Shown here: one piece after another, positions 12,238 through 23,890 of the stretch
How positions within the stretch are numbered: the stretch's first letter is position 1
Layout: each line of letters begins with the position of its first letter
Notes under the pieces: model-generated
Told to the model about the DNA's origin: nothing
Database searches by the model: none
The model's input: only the letters and a program-made list of their open reading frames with translations
Assembly: GCA_003415625.1 (NCBI GenBank)
Contig: PYIU01000005.1
Location: 129,001 to 193,000, forward strand
DNA length: 64,000 nt
Direction: 5' to 3'
Source: Aquanectria penicillioides
Lineage: Eukaryota; Ascomycota; Sordariomycetes; Hypocreales; Nectriaceae
Translations under genes and position numbers: made by a program

Positions 12238-13634
12238 TCAGTGAACAGTTAGCAGCTCAGTATTGAATCGCGGCCCGATTTGACGTTGAGGCCAGGTGAT
12301 CCACGGAACGTAGTCCGGGCGAAGATACTCTATGATTCCATCCATGACATGATGGGCCCATCCTTTCATAAACCAGAAGCATTCTACAGTTTGAACCAAG
12401 ACAGCAAAATATGCCAGTAGCACTAGGGCCTCTGGGATCATCTCCTTGACTTGGCCGATGAAGTCATCTTCCAGAAACCATAGCCACCGCATAACAATAT
12501 GCATCTTGCCATGTGTAGTCTCCTCAGGCTGATCCACGGTGCCGAACACACCACGGAAGCAGCTAACAAGTGCTTCACAAATACCATTAAGATTTTCCAC
12601 GCCTAAGCTTTGGGAGTTGAGAATCATCGTGGTCAGGTCGCCGAGAGGCTCCTCCCACGGAATGTACCCGTCTTCCCCCTCCCACGGTGGCAACTTGGTT
12701 GTATTCTCTGGAGGGAAAGGACCAAGTCGACCTGAAAATATCGCCGGCAGGCCCATGGTTTCTATGACGAAGCGCACGCCTCGAAAGAGGCTCCACCAGG
12801 CAACCTCAGCGCGCTCTGCTACAACGAGGAGATGTCCCCTCTTTGGCGACTTTGCAAAAGTGTAGTTACAGACGAGCACGGTGGCGATGTATAATGCCGA
12901 GCAATTCTGTCGGCTTATTTGAGGAAGCAAGTCTGTGACTGCGCGCAAAGCTACAGAATGATGCGCCTCTGCCAATTGCTCGTATCTACTTGCTTCCAAG
13001 GCTCTTAGCCGTGCTAGGTGGAGTGCGGAGATGGCAAGCATTAGGTGAAGGATAAAGTGGTGCTCGAAAGCGAGGCGCGGTACTTTATCACGCCAAAGAA
13101 CGTCGTCCCCAAGCGTCAGTGAGGCTGTAGTGATGTAATGGTAGAAGAGGTGGAGATCTTCGACATTCATAGGCGGAGGCTGAGGTGGAGGTGCGTGACT
13201 GGATGGTTCTGAGGAGCGATTGGGTTGAAGCGAGACGGACGATGAATCACGGTTAGATTTCTCGGGAGTCAAATTCCACTTCTTCTTGAACGGCCGGCCG
13301 CGTTTTCGTGGGCCATCTGCGGCCGCAGCAGAGGACGTGACGGAGTCGGTCGCAGCAACGGTATCGAAGCCATCGAAGTCACAGCGCATCGAGCAACGAT
13401 GGCAGTTTTGGCAGATGGGCTTGTTCTCATCACACTGTGGCAGTCCAGACTGTTAAAATGGAAATTGCAAACCAATTTGCCGCTGGACAGGAGGAGTCGA
13501 GGGCTCACCTTGATTCTACGCCTCTTGCAAGTGCGACATCCATTCCGGGATTTCTTATGCGCCTTTCGTTGGGCGGGGCGGCACGGGCAGCGCGAGGGAG
13601 CGTGTACATGCTCGCCCAGAGGGCCATGGTCCAT
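12238..13634 (-). CDS. Zn2Cys6 transcription factor (first)
   Basis: Two exons: 13509-13634 and 12238-13434, 440 residues. The intron falls inside the zinc cluster, directly before its third cysteine. Splicing gives the pattern CX2CX6CX6CX2CX6C (GCRTCKRRRIK joined to CDENKPICQNC), the Gal4-type binuclear cluster that binds DNA. A basic segment RKRGRPFKKKW follows, then a proline-rich linker and an alpha-helical middle region typical of short, sterol-regulator-like fungal factors. The ATG at 13634 is the one closest before the cluster; upstream sequence in frame looks like UTR. It sits between two esterase-type genes and is divergent from the tannase-family gene at 14476, which suggests but does not show that it regulates them. 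Confidence 0.82.
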
Positions 13635-13783
13635 CGCAGATGCCAGCAGCGGCACTCGCTGCTGGCTGCAGATGGGGATCAAGAGTGTCTGCGGAGTGCA
13701 GGGATGGTGAAGAATGGCTGTTTGGTCTGGAATCTCACGTGTAGAGCCGGCTGGACTGGGCGCGATGGAGGAATCCAACGGTC

Positions 13784-13797
13784 GGGGGGGGGGGGGG
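13784..13797. repeat. Poly-G tract of 14
   Basis: Fourteen consecutive G on the plus strand, 150 bases upstream of the Zn2Cys6 start, so it is in that gene's promoter or 5' leader. It has the same orientation as the 16-G run past the same gene's stop. Confidence 0.8.
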
Positions 13798-14090
13798 CCA
13801 CCAAGCACCATAAATTTACACGTGGTAGTGGATGGAACAACTTGTCTCCAGAATATGGGCTCAAGAAGCACGGACAAGTTTACGCGTGGAGTGCTGGTGG
13901 CGGAGTAATGCAGGCGAGGCGGAGCGGAGCCGTGGGAGGAGAAGAAAAGGAAGAGAAAATGGAAGAAAACACCACGTCAATGGTGGGGACCGGGACCTTT
14001 CCAGAATAAGGAGCAGGCCTCCACTTGGGAGAGGAGCATGGAAGTCCTGTGGCGTCTGTCCAGGTCTGCGTAGCGTCGGTAGTTATTTAT

Positions 14091-14103
14091 CGTATCCAAT
14101 ACG
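14091..14103. promoter_or_regulatory. CGTAT-N3-ATACG palindrome
   Basis: CGTATCCAATACG in the divergent promoter between the Zn2Cys6 gene (start 13634, minus) and the tannase-family gene (start 14476, plus). It also contains a CCAAT pentamer. The same 13-mer, reverse-complemented, occurs at 20283. Confidence 0.5.
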
Positions 14104-14410
14104 GACGGTTCGTCTCCTCCAGTCACTACAAACATTTCGCTAAACTTGCCAGGGTTTCCAGCACTTGTTTTTCTCGCCGCCTCGCGGAAGCCTCCCCTTC
14201 CGAACTAGAGTTCGTCCCACAATCCCAAGCACCATGTCGTCTTCTTCACTCCGCCTCATTTCTCCTCCACTCGGTCATCCATCAGAGTTCACAATTATCG
14301 AAGAGAATCAGGCCTTGGCAGGCCTCGCTATTCCTCCGCTCGGACATCCCTCCAGACGTCATAATTCCCCAAGGGAATTAAAGACGGCGGCCTCCTATAG
14401 TGTCTCATCA

Positions 14411-14417
14411 TATATAA
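14411..14417 (+). promoter_or_regulatory. TATA-like box of the second tannase gene
   Basis: TATATAA 65 bases before the ATG at 14476. The spacing favours 14476 over the in-frame ATG at 14446, which would sit at about the transcription start. Confidence 0.45.
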
Positions 14418-14475
14418 CAGTGAACAATGACGAGGAGAAATCAAAATGGCAGATAGCTATCATCTACAATCAATC

Positions 14476-16148
14476 ATGGCCTCTTTCTCAGCAAACACGA
14501 GCCAGTGCGCGGCGTCCACCTTTGCCACTCCAACCCTGTTCGGGGCTGAGTTTCTGGCATTGGAAGCTCATCTCGTCACCAATTACAGTTTTCACGTCCC
14601 AACTGGGTGGACATACTCACAGCCTGCTTTGAATGTTGAGAATCTCTCCTTCTGCAACGTGACTGTCACGTACACTCACCCCGGCCAAAACGATACCCTC
14701 ATTGTTGAGGCATGGCTACCCAGCGAGGATGAGTATAATGGAAGACTGCAGGCTCTTGGGGGCTCGGGCTGGACACCCGGGCGTTACATTCTCACTTATG
14801 GAGGCATGATCAACGCCGTGGCGAATGGCTATGCTACTGTCACTACAGACGCGGGAATCCCCGAATCTGCGAGTCCTGTTGAATGGCTATTGACGAGTCC
14901 TGGGAACATAAACACAAACGCGCTGCAGAACTTCGGTTCTGTTTCTCTAGGTGACGAGGTGAGCAATGCCGATAAGGAACCCATTCATCACACCTGTATT
15001 GATCTTTCGACTTCCTGATAGGCCAGCATCGCAAAGCAGCTCATTACGAGCTTCTACGGCAAGCCTCCATCCTACTCCTATTGGAATAGCTGCTCACAGG
15101 GTGGCCGCCAAGGCCTCAAACTTGCTCAGCAGTATCCCTCCGCGTACGATGGCATCATCGCTGCGGCGCCAGCTATTAATTGGGCGGAATTCTACATCAA
15201 CTCAATTTGGCCAATTTTTTACATGGAATCTACCAATCAGTTCCCACACCCCTGTGAGCTAAATGCCCTCACCTCGCTCGCTATCTCTGCCTGTGATGGA
15301 CTAGATGGTGTCGAAGATGGCCTCATCGGCGATGTCGACGTTTGTCGAGATGAATTTGACCCCTTCGAGCAAGTTGGTAAATCGTTTCATTGCTCAAGCA
15401 CTAGCTCAATGCTCAAAATCAGCCACGCGGCCGCAGCAGTCGCCAATGCCTCGTGGAGCGGGCCTCGGTTCTCTAATGGTAATTTCATGTACTACGGCTA
15501 TGACATCGGCAGCGACCTCACAACAATCGCCCCGACGAACTGCTCTGGGAAAGTTTGCACTGGCGCTGGCCAAGGAAATGTCGCCTTTGCTTACAAGGCT
15601 TTTGTTGCGAGAGACATGTCAGCTACCCTGACGAATGCAACAGCTCGAGACTTTGACACCATTTACCGCCATGTCAAACAGGTATTTGCCTCCAATCTTG
15701 AAACCAATGAGAAGGATCTACGCGATTTCAGAGATGCAGGAGGCAAAATGATCACTTATCATGGACTGGCATGTATAATCTTCCCATGCGAAGAGCAGTC
15801 TAGGCTAACAATCTTCAGGCTGACCCCAGTATTTCCCCGGGAGGTACTCTGAACTACTACAATGAGGTTTCTGAGTTTGTTGGCAATATCGCCTCTTTTT
15901 ACAGGTACTACCGTGTGCCCGGTCTCGGACACTGTTGGGGCGGCAACGGTGGTCAACCGGAAGCACTATTCTCTCAACTTCGAGCTTGGGTGGAAAATGG
16001 GACAGCGCCAGAATCTTCGCCTATTGTTGTGACCAGACCAGATAACAGTACACAACAGCAGATAATCTGTCCCTATCCTCAGAAGGCCTGTTTTGACGTT
16101 TCCTGCGACACTCAGAATTCGACAGCTTGTTGGTCTTGCTTAAGCTAG
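14476..16148 (+). CDS. Tannase/feruloyl esterase family hydrolase (second)
   Basis: Three exons: 14476-14958, 15022-15768 and 15819-16148, 519 residues. It is a close paralogue of the gene at 768 with the same intron positions. The CS-D-HC signature is complete: Cys185-Ser186 in NSCSQGG, Asp412 in ADPSISP and His448-Cys449 in VPGLGHCWGG. The C-terminus keeps the cysteine pattern (ICPYPQKACFD, then CWSC). Intron 2 begins with GC (CTG then gcatgt); a GT at 15774 would lead straight to a stop, so a GC-AG intron is the best model. The start was chosen because the first cysteine is then residue 11 in both paralogues and because of the TATA position; 14446 is an alternative. No signal peptide is visible. 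It should hydrolyse galloyl or feruloyl-type esters; the real substrate is unknown. Confidence 0.88.
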
Positions 16149-16921
16149 GTTTGTCAGGCACTTTGAGTCCGTATGATGATAAAAGTGGTTTACTACTTGT
16201 ATGTATTTCAAGAATTTGTTGTCCTAGTCCTTTATAGTGTATTTTATTTTGTATTATAGATCTTTCTACCTCACGTTCATTTGTCTAGTAACATTCGGAT
16301 AGTTATCCTCAAGACACTAAAGAAGGGTTTTTTGCCGAGCAGCGGTTGTTCATGTTCCCCAACTTAGCTCACCATTCCGCACCATGTAACAGTCTAAAGT
16401 AATCAGAGATGCTTCTCGTGTAAAATAGCCTTATTAGCTTCTTTTTAACGGGTACTATGTAAATACTTGTGGGTTAGGTGCCATAGGCTGAGACGTCTCA
16501 ACACCTACTCTCTACTCGTGACACCCCTATGTCGCTCCATTGAGTCAATTCCACGCCCTGGCTTTGCATATCGAAGAGCTTGGAGCGCACCAGAGCTTTC
16601 TTCCTTCCTCTTTCAATGTATTATATGGCTGTTAGAGTATCCCAAGCCAATCAAGACTTGGTCATCCAGTCAGTGGCGCAGCTCTACCTACATTACATAA
16701 TTGTCCTATTAGGAGGAATAGCCTTTAATTCAGTATACTTCACAAGCCTACTTCGACTTGGGTAGGCCCAAGACACAGTGAAGCCACTTGGCGCGGTACA
16801 AACGCGCCTTGTGCTAATTGTCTAATACAGGAACCAATTTCGCATTGCATGCCGCCTTCTCAAGGTCAAATCCGTCATCCAAACTCAAGTTCTCAGGGAT
16901 CCACTGCAAGGGTGTAGATCT
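16149..16921. other. Intergenic, convergent 3' ends
   Basis: Between the stop codons of the second tannase gene and the sugar permease gene. AT-rich, no supported feature. Confidence 0.4.
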
Positions 16922-18672
16922 TTAAACAGCCTCTGCAGGCTCCTGGACCTGTTTTCCTTGCTTGCTGATCTGGGCCGAAGCGGTGGCATTGATATCGACT
17001 CCATCAAAGATATGGGTTACTTCCTCCAAGGTTAGACCAATAGTCTCGGGGAATAGAAGCCAAACGAGGCAGAACCAAACACAGAGCATAACGACCCAAA
17101 CGATGTAATATTTCCAGGCAAGAGCTTCCATCGCGATGGGGTTGACAAAACCGTTGAAGAGACCTGCTCCATATGTAAAGATCTGCTCGATGGTGTAACC
17201 CTTGGCACGCAATGTATAAGGCATGATCTCCAAGATATACGTGGGCAGAATGGGATTTATGCTGATGTTATAGAAGAGTTGAAAGACGAATATCATGGCC
17301 ACCACGCCAATGCCTAAGCTCCCATCTTCGAATCCCCGTTGCTGGTTGACGGATGAGAGGATCGTCCAAATTAGGTAAGCAGATGCCATTCCACCGAAGC
17401 CAACAAGGAGGATTCTTCTGCGCCCGAAATGGAGAGTCCCTATGGTACCAATGATGGATATTCCGTAGCAAAAGATTGTGAGGCCGCCGTTGATAAGATT
17501 TTGTCTCTCTGCATCCTTAATGCCAATGCTTCTAAGAACGATCACCAGATAAAAGGAGATGAGCCCATTGCCGGACCACTGTGCCGATAGGCCAAGGATT
17601 ATAGCAATGGCAAGTCGCCACCGATTTCCTTCTTTGGTATAGTTAGCATATCTGGATGAAAAGAACCAAGGGTCCAAGAAGGTCTCTTACTAGTGGCGAA
17701 AAAGTCCAGGTATGATCGTGTGTTTTGCGTCTTCTCGAGACCTATCGCAGCCTCGATCTCGGCCATTTCGTATCGCACGAGTAATGAAATATCTGCATCG
17801 GTATTCTCCCCGGCGTGGTATCTGTTTAAGACCCTTCTGGCTTGGTCAATTTTTCCGTGGCTCACTAACCATCTCGGTGACTCTGGTAGGAGATAGATCA
17901 AGAAGAGCTGGTAAAGGGATGGAATGCCTTGCAGGAGCGAAGGGATCCTCCAACTCCAGCTGTTGTCCATTTTGAATGTGCCATAGGTGCTCCAAGCAGC
18001 TACAATAGCCCCGAGAAACTAAAAAGTAATCTTAGCTTTTTTTCTTGATAATGATACCACGGCCAGGCATACCCAGGTCGTCGCAGCAAAGGAAGTCACG
18101 AAAGGCCGATGCGTTGGATAAGCCAATTCGGCAAGCAGTGGGTTTGAGGCGACTCCCACGACGCCGGTACCAAAGCCAACAAAGAACCGGCCCGCTAGAA
18201 ACATGTCATAGTTGGTTGAGGCTGATTGCAGAGCTGTCCCCATGAGAGCGAAGAAAGACCCCAAGAACACAGGAAGTCTACGACCAAATCGATCGGCAAC
18301 GTAAGGAACAAGTGGCAAGCTAACGACGGCTCCAATGACCTGCATAGTGCTTAGCAGCCCCAAACGTGTTCCAGCAGGGTTTCCAAAGTCTAGAGAAAAA
18401 TTAGATTTCTCCTAATCTGCCATGGTTGTCTCTTGAGACTAACCTGAGTTCCAAACTGGAACGGACTGCAATCCATTCAGCATGCTGCTATCAAATCCAA
18501 TCAAATAGCCCGTCATCATTGGTACTGTAAGTAGGAAGTTTAACTTGATCAAGTGATGCGTCTTCCACCATGGCTTTTGGGTTGTTGGCAGAACACTTTG
18601 TAAGTCGAGATGCTGAGTCAACTCATCCGCAGGTTTTATCGCCTGGGACACGGCGGACAGCTTTAGCAGCAT
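16922..18672 (-). CDS. MFS sugar permease (hexose/lactose-permease type)
   Basis: Four exons: 18444-18672, 18073-18389, 17691-18018 and 16922-17631, 527 residues. It is a proton-coupled sugar transporter of the MFS sugar porter family with about 12 membrane helices. Visible signatures are GFDSSMLNGLQ in helix 1, the DRFGRR loop 2-3 motif, LPESPRWL after helix 6, FGRRR in loop 8-9 and LFPETIGLTLEE at the end. The 59-nt intron at 17632-17690 has a good branch site (tgctaac) and restores the frame (FFATKGNRW). ATG 18672 is preferred over upstream in-frame codons because the residues before it look like leader sequence. Neighbouring tannase-family and GH3 genes suggest uptake of released sugars or glycosides; the substrate is not determined. 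Confidence 0.88.
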
Positions 18673-20959
18673 CTTTGAAGTCGAGTTCGAAGTTGTAGAC
18701 GGTGTTGATGAGTCGGAGTGATTTCCAAATGATAAAATTAGAATTCGAGTGTGAAGAATGATAGGTATGCCACAGCTACAAGCTTTATAGAAAACGCATA
18801 GCCATATGTCTCTTCTTGACATCTGCATGCAAGATAGATCCAATGGTTTCCTGTCGGCATTTCCCCGATGTTAGCACACGACGTGATATCACACTCAAAC
18901 CATGACGTCGCGTCCTAATGCACCGAACAATATACGTGTGGAGCCTGACAGGGGCCGTTCTTAGGCTAAATAGATGATGAGGGTTCTTCAAAGGGACTTG
19001 TGAGTGACATTTGAAGTCATGAAAGCCTTCGGGGCAAATACAAGTACCAACACAACATTCGAGTACGGAAGCCATGCCGGCCTAATAAATGGTGCTAGCA
19101 AGCAGCTGACAGGTAGAATCTCAAGGAACCCCGCCCACCTTTCTCCATGCCCCCGCATTCCCCGAACAATTCCCAGATCCTGGTCCCCATGAACACTAAC
19201 GGCGGGACCTCCAGGCTTTGGCAATCAGCGGAGCCAGGGGAAACGTGGCTGCGGAATCAGCGTGAGCGAGATGGATCGAGGCAGCAGGGCAGACTCATGT
19301 ACCCCACACAAAAGCATTCGCGTGGCCATGAACACTCGATGGTTTGTCGGGGTGGCCCGGTTTCCGGGGACGTTAATAACGTCTCCCTGGTACTCAAGTC
19401 TACCTCCTCGCTCCAACCCCCTCCACGCTTCGATTATTTCAAGCTTTGTAAACTCTCAGTCTATTTAATACCGTATGGATGTTTGAACTCTAGATGGTTT
19501 CTTATACTGGGCGTAGATATTGCAACTTTCTGCCTTCTCCATTAGTAATGTAGTGTCTCTCCTAAACCAAATTCAGCAGCAGGACCTGCAAAATTGTACC
19601 CAAAAAGCTGTGCTAATTCCATCTCCATACGTACATTAAATGGCGATACCATAAGTTAATAGTCCAACTACTGTCGTCCACATGACAAGGGCTACCCTCT
19701 GCCGCACCAATCGCTTTTGCATCGTGTATCGTAGTGCCAGCAAGGACTTCAGCAATTATCTGCACTGCATTTGGCAGCCCGAGTCCTTGCCATGGTAGAG
19801 TTCTCTTACACCCCATGGGAGTATAACCAAGAAACCTGAGTCAAGCACAGCATTGCTACCCCATCTTTTCAACTGACTCGACACGTTTCCGTCACTAAGG
19901 CGAGCGCAGCTGGACAAGGTGAAGACGGCACACACCGCTCGGGCTTATCCATGATGGCGCAATAATTATCTACTAAGCGACTCTGGACAGAGTTTTCTAG
20001 GGGCATGCTGGACGCTGAGCTGCATGTCAAGTGTCTCTATCAATCCCGAGTTTGATGATATCAGCACTCTTTGACATAGTTTGAGCATATATCTGTAGCA
20101 CTTTGATCGACTCTGGGATCTCTACCGTATGCATTCTCTTTCTTGCTCGTTATTTGGTACTCTTTCGCATTAAGATCCCATCTCCAACCCGGGGCTTATA
20201 TGTGGGCATGCCCCAAAAATGTTGCCAACATGGGGTAAGCAAGTTCACCGGAGCCGCTCCACACCAGCCAACCAATTTAATCCGTATTGGATACGAGGGC
20301 CCACCTCTGAATGCTGAAAAAATAAAGCAACAATAGGCCCCATGGTAACCTCGGCACAGGCCCCGTATGTGGTGGCGTAATCAGCCCATTCATCGTTTGA
20401 TGTAGCTAGTAAATGATGCAGGAGGCTCTACAGTAGGATTCAAGAGATACAGTATGACCTTCCTGGGCATCTAACCCAGTCAGGATTCAGGTACGAGCAC
20501 TAGGCGTGCATAATTTCTCCTTGCGTCTTTTTCCTAAGTCTATTGCATCGAAGATCGCTGTTGAGCTGGGGTCAAATGTGAACCAGCTTGGTGGCGCGGT
20601 CAACCTTGATCGCAACTCGTAACCTCTTCGAAACATCATGCAATTGGATATTTAAGGCTAAGTAAGAATATTTAGAAACTCTGGGAATCACCAGGCAGAT
20701 TCATTTGCCATAAAGTAACGATGAATCTCAATCTCCCATCCGGCTGTTTATACCTATAGAATAGACCTCATCGCGTATCTTGTTCCTACTCGATGCGCTT
20801 AGGTTTCTCAAATGAGTTACTTCCCTCACTTGCAAACCTATCACGTTTGAGAGAACTTGAAACTTGACAACGATGATACAAGCCGAGCCAGTAGGTTCGC
20901 CATTTGCCCCGAGAATTCCATCCGAAACTAAATCCGCTACACGGCTTGGTTCGGGGTTC
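18673..20959. other. Gene-free 2.3 kb
   Basis: No frame with a recognisable domain. One exact recurring palindrome (20283-20295) lies here. I see no repeats or RNA genes. Confidence 0.4.
20283..20295. promoter_or_regulatory. CGTAT-N3-ATACG palindrome
   Basis: CGTATTGGATACG, the exact reverse complement of the copy at 14091. It lies 1.6 kb upstream of the sugar permease start and 0.7 kb past the stop of the DAL5-like permease gene. Confidence 0.45.
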
Positions 20960-22890
20960 TCAAATAGTATACATCCAGCCGTCCATCCCTTCATTTATCC
21001 GTTTTCCTGCTTTGGCATCCTTATTCATTCGATAGAGGTAAATATCCATACCGATAATAGAAACAACGCTCAGCATTGAGATTCCAAAAGTAACCCAAAT
21101 ACCTGTCTAGTATGGTGTCGGTAATCAAGACAACAGCGAGGATCTGGGTTTCCACAACTATAGCAGTGACATACCTTGTAACCTGGGCTTTCTTTCGCCA
21201 TAAACACTGTGCTAGCTATAACTCCACCAAGGCCACCGCCGATAAGGCAAGTCGCCGAAGCCACTGCTCTTTTCGAATGAGAGGTGATGTTGTTGGCCTG
21301 AAATACAAGCACACCAGGGACGCAAAACTGGAGGAACCCAATGCCTGTAGACGGTTAGGTGGTATTAGCCTAACAACTACTGTAGCTTAAACGTACCGAG
21401 AAATGCACCAAAGTATCTGACGGGATTTCTCCCTCCATAAACTGTGATGAGCATACCAACCGCTGTCAACAACTGGTGGACTGCAATAATTGGTCCGCGA
21501 ACCTTGAGGCGGTCGCCGAGAAAACCGGACAGGTATGCCACAATAGCTGCTAGAAGATAAGGAGGTGCGCTGAGGATCATTGATTGGGTGCTGCTATATC
21601 CCATCCCATTGCGAAGGATAATGGGTAAGAAGTATCCGTAAGCGTAGCCTGGTATGGTCGAGGCCATTAGATTAAAAGCCCAAACATACAACTTCCAATC
21701 CTTGAGGTGGTGAATGATCTTAGCAAGATTAATCTCGTCCTCCACGGCATCGCCACGGTCATTGTTAAGACGATAAATGACGAATTCCTTCTCCTCAGGG
21801 CTGAGAAACTTGGTAGCCTTGCTGGGAAAGTCGATGATAACAAACCAACCTGTAATGCAGATTGCGATAGTGAAGGCACCTTCGATAATAAAAATCCCTA
21901 ATGGCATCTTTAGTTTGTGTTGTTTTAAGTACGACAAGGATCAGGGCTCATACATCTCCAACCATTGAGCCCGGCCTTTCCTTGCAGTCGAGACAGGGCG
22001 TATGCCAAGATATTTCCGAAGGCGCCCATGACAACGGAGAGGATCCAGAAGCCAGAAAGCCTCTTCCCTACTTCATATCGCGTATACCAGCATGTGATAA
22101 GATAAGTATATCCTAATTGCTACTGTTAGAAAGCCACGAGTGAAACAGCATGAGGTCTGCTAGACATACCAGGCAAGAAACCTGCTTCAGCAATGCCGAG
22201 AAGAGCTCTACAAAGGGTCATTGTAGCCCAATGATGGGTGAAACCCATGCCAATAAGAATGGAACCAAAACTGATACCCAGAAACGTGAGCCAGTTGGCG
22301 GGACCGGCTCTGGGAAGTACGAGGTTCTAAATATTTTTCAGTGATAGCCCTTGCATGATTTTTGTCAACGTACGCTGGGGATCTCAAACGTGCTTAACCA
22401 TATATCAGTACACGAACTCTTTTAATGGCATGAAACACCCAAAACTCACATATATGCTACAAAGAATACCATAATCATGACGGTGTATCTGTTTCCGATG
22501 TCGAGGCCGAGGTCTTCTTGAAGGCCAGCAACAAGAGCGAGCCCGAGGTTGGAACGGTCGATCAGAGAAATCGAGTACATTAAACCTAACATGGGCAAAA
22601 GACGAATATCAATGCGCCGGCTAGTTTGGTTAGCCTTTTCATGCTCTATCACTTCGCTTTGGTTCTTCAGCAGGGAAGTGAGGCGATGAAGCAACTTACA
22701 TGATTGATCGCTGCTCCTTCTTACTAAGTACAGTATCTGGGAAAGTGTCTCTGGTATCAGAGTTCTCAATATGTGCTGCAAGATCTGTCTTGAGGTCGAT
22801 CGGCATGCAGACTACGCCATCATCAAGACGGACGTTGTCGTGTGGTTGTTGCTTCATAACGGCTGGCTCTTGGTTCTTCCTGTTTAGCAC
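20960..22890 (-). CDS. DAL5-like anion:cation symporter (MFS)
   Basis: Eight exons rebuilt from splice sites: 22700-22890, 22450-22620, 22374-22392, 22170-22326, 21954-22112, 21397-21897, 21175-21344 and 20960-21106; they join to exactly 505 codons (504 residues). The family imports small organic anions such as allantoate, nicotinate or pantothenate. Motifs seen are SLIDRSNLGLA in helix 1, GFLPGYTYLITCWY around helix 5, RLSGFWILS, NGWRWIFIIEG before the central loop, and GIWVTFGISMLS near the end. The third exon is only 19 nt and is needed to complete ITFEIPSN. The last intron ends at ctag before ACAGGTATT. Start could also be the Met 11 codons later. Substrate is not predictable from sequence. 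Confidence 0.85.
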
Positions 22891-23890
22891 TGTTATGTTA
22901 GATGAGAAGGGTAAATTCCAATGGCTTGCTTTGCTTTCTTGAATATCGTATCATCCAAGAAAGAGCCCTCTATATATGTACCGGTCTCTAACACGGCAAC
23001 ATATTCCGCCACGGGCTTGGCCCAGACCATTCATGCCCCACACCCCGCGTTTGCTAGCGATAGGAAGAATGTGGGGATGCAAACACGCGTCTGGGGTATT
23101 GCAAGGATATCACATTGGCCTCCGCTTCACCAGTCCCCGCTCTCAGCCTGGTAGCTCGTGGCATTAGTCTAGCCAGATCTGCGATTCCGTGCTGAGTCGT
23201 AGGATCTGAGTCAGAATGGCAAACCTGCCTTCAAATGAAGGCCGTGGAGGCGTTGTACACGGCGCCCTTCACTAGTAAACCGCACCATTACACCATACCA
23301 CATCAGAGCAGCCAGGCTGGCAATCAATGCTGTGCCTTCTCACTAGATACGGGGCTTATGAATTAGCCAATGGTGATGTAGGATTGCTCATTGCAAAGCA
23401 TGTGGGTTCAAATATTGATCAGAATCATGGTAAAGCTTTATCAAACAAAATTACGTAGGACCATTATACCAGATATTCTTCATCCCATGTCTGAGTATTA
23501 TCTTGTATGGTGCTGTGTTGCGGTACGGAACCAATCACTCAACCATTGATATTCCCACACCTCAAGACTTCAACATTTTCCGGGCTTACCATGTCCCTTC
23601 CAAAATGGTACTCCCAAATTTAGCCGGCATGGCTTGCTCGGATTGTGCGAGTTAATTTTAAAATGCGTGGGCCGAGGTTGCGTGGCTTTGATCTGCCACG
23701 GCCTGATAGTTTCAGGCGGGGGGCTGCTTGGCACTAGTCCATCTACTTGCTCTGAAGAGATGTTATTGGCATCCTCTTCTTGTTCATCTAAGCGTTGAAC
23801 CAACTTTCCGCTTCCATATTGATACAATCAGAAAATATTTCACCAACTTTAGTCATATTTGTGATCGCCTTGTGCTTCAGCCCCATCGCA
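22891..23890. other. Divergent promoter region
   Basis: Lies between the DAL5-like gene (minus) and the intronless GH3 gene (plus). TATATATG at about 22970 is a plausible TATA box for the permease. No other feature seen. Confidence 0.35.

Noticed and set aside
13437..14009. A 190-residue plus-strand frame over the start of the first Zn2Cys6 gene
   Set aside because: It lies antisense to a well-supported exon and runs through the poly-G tract; no domain.
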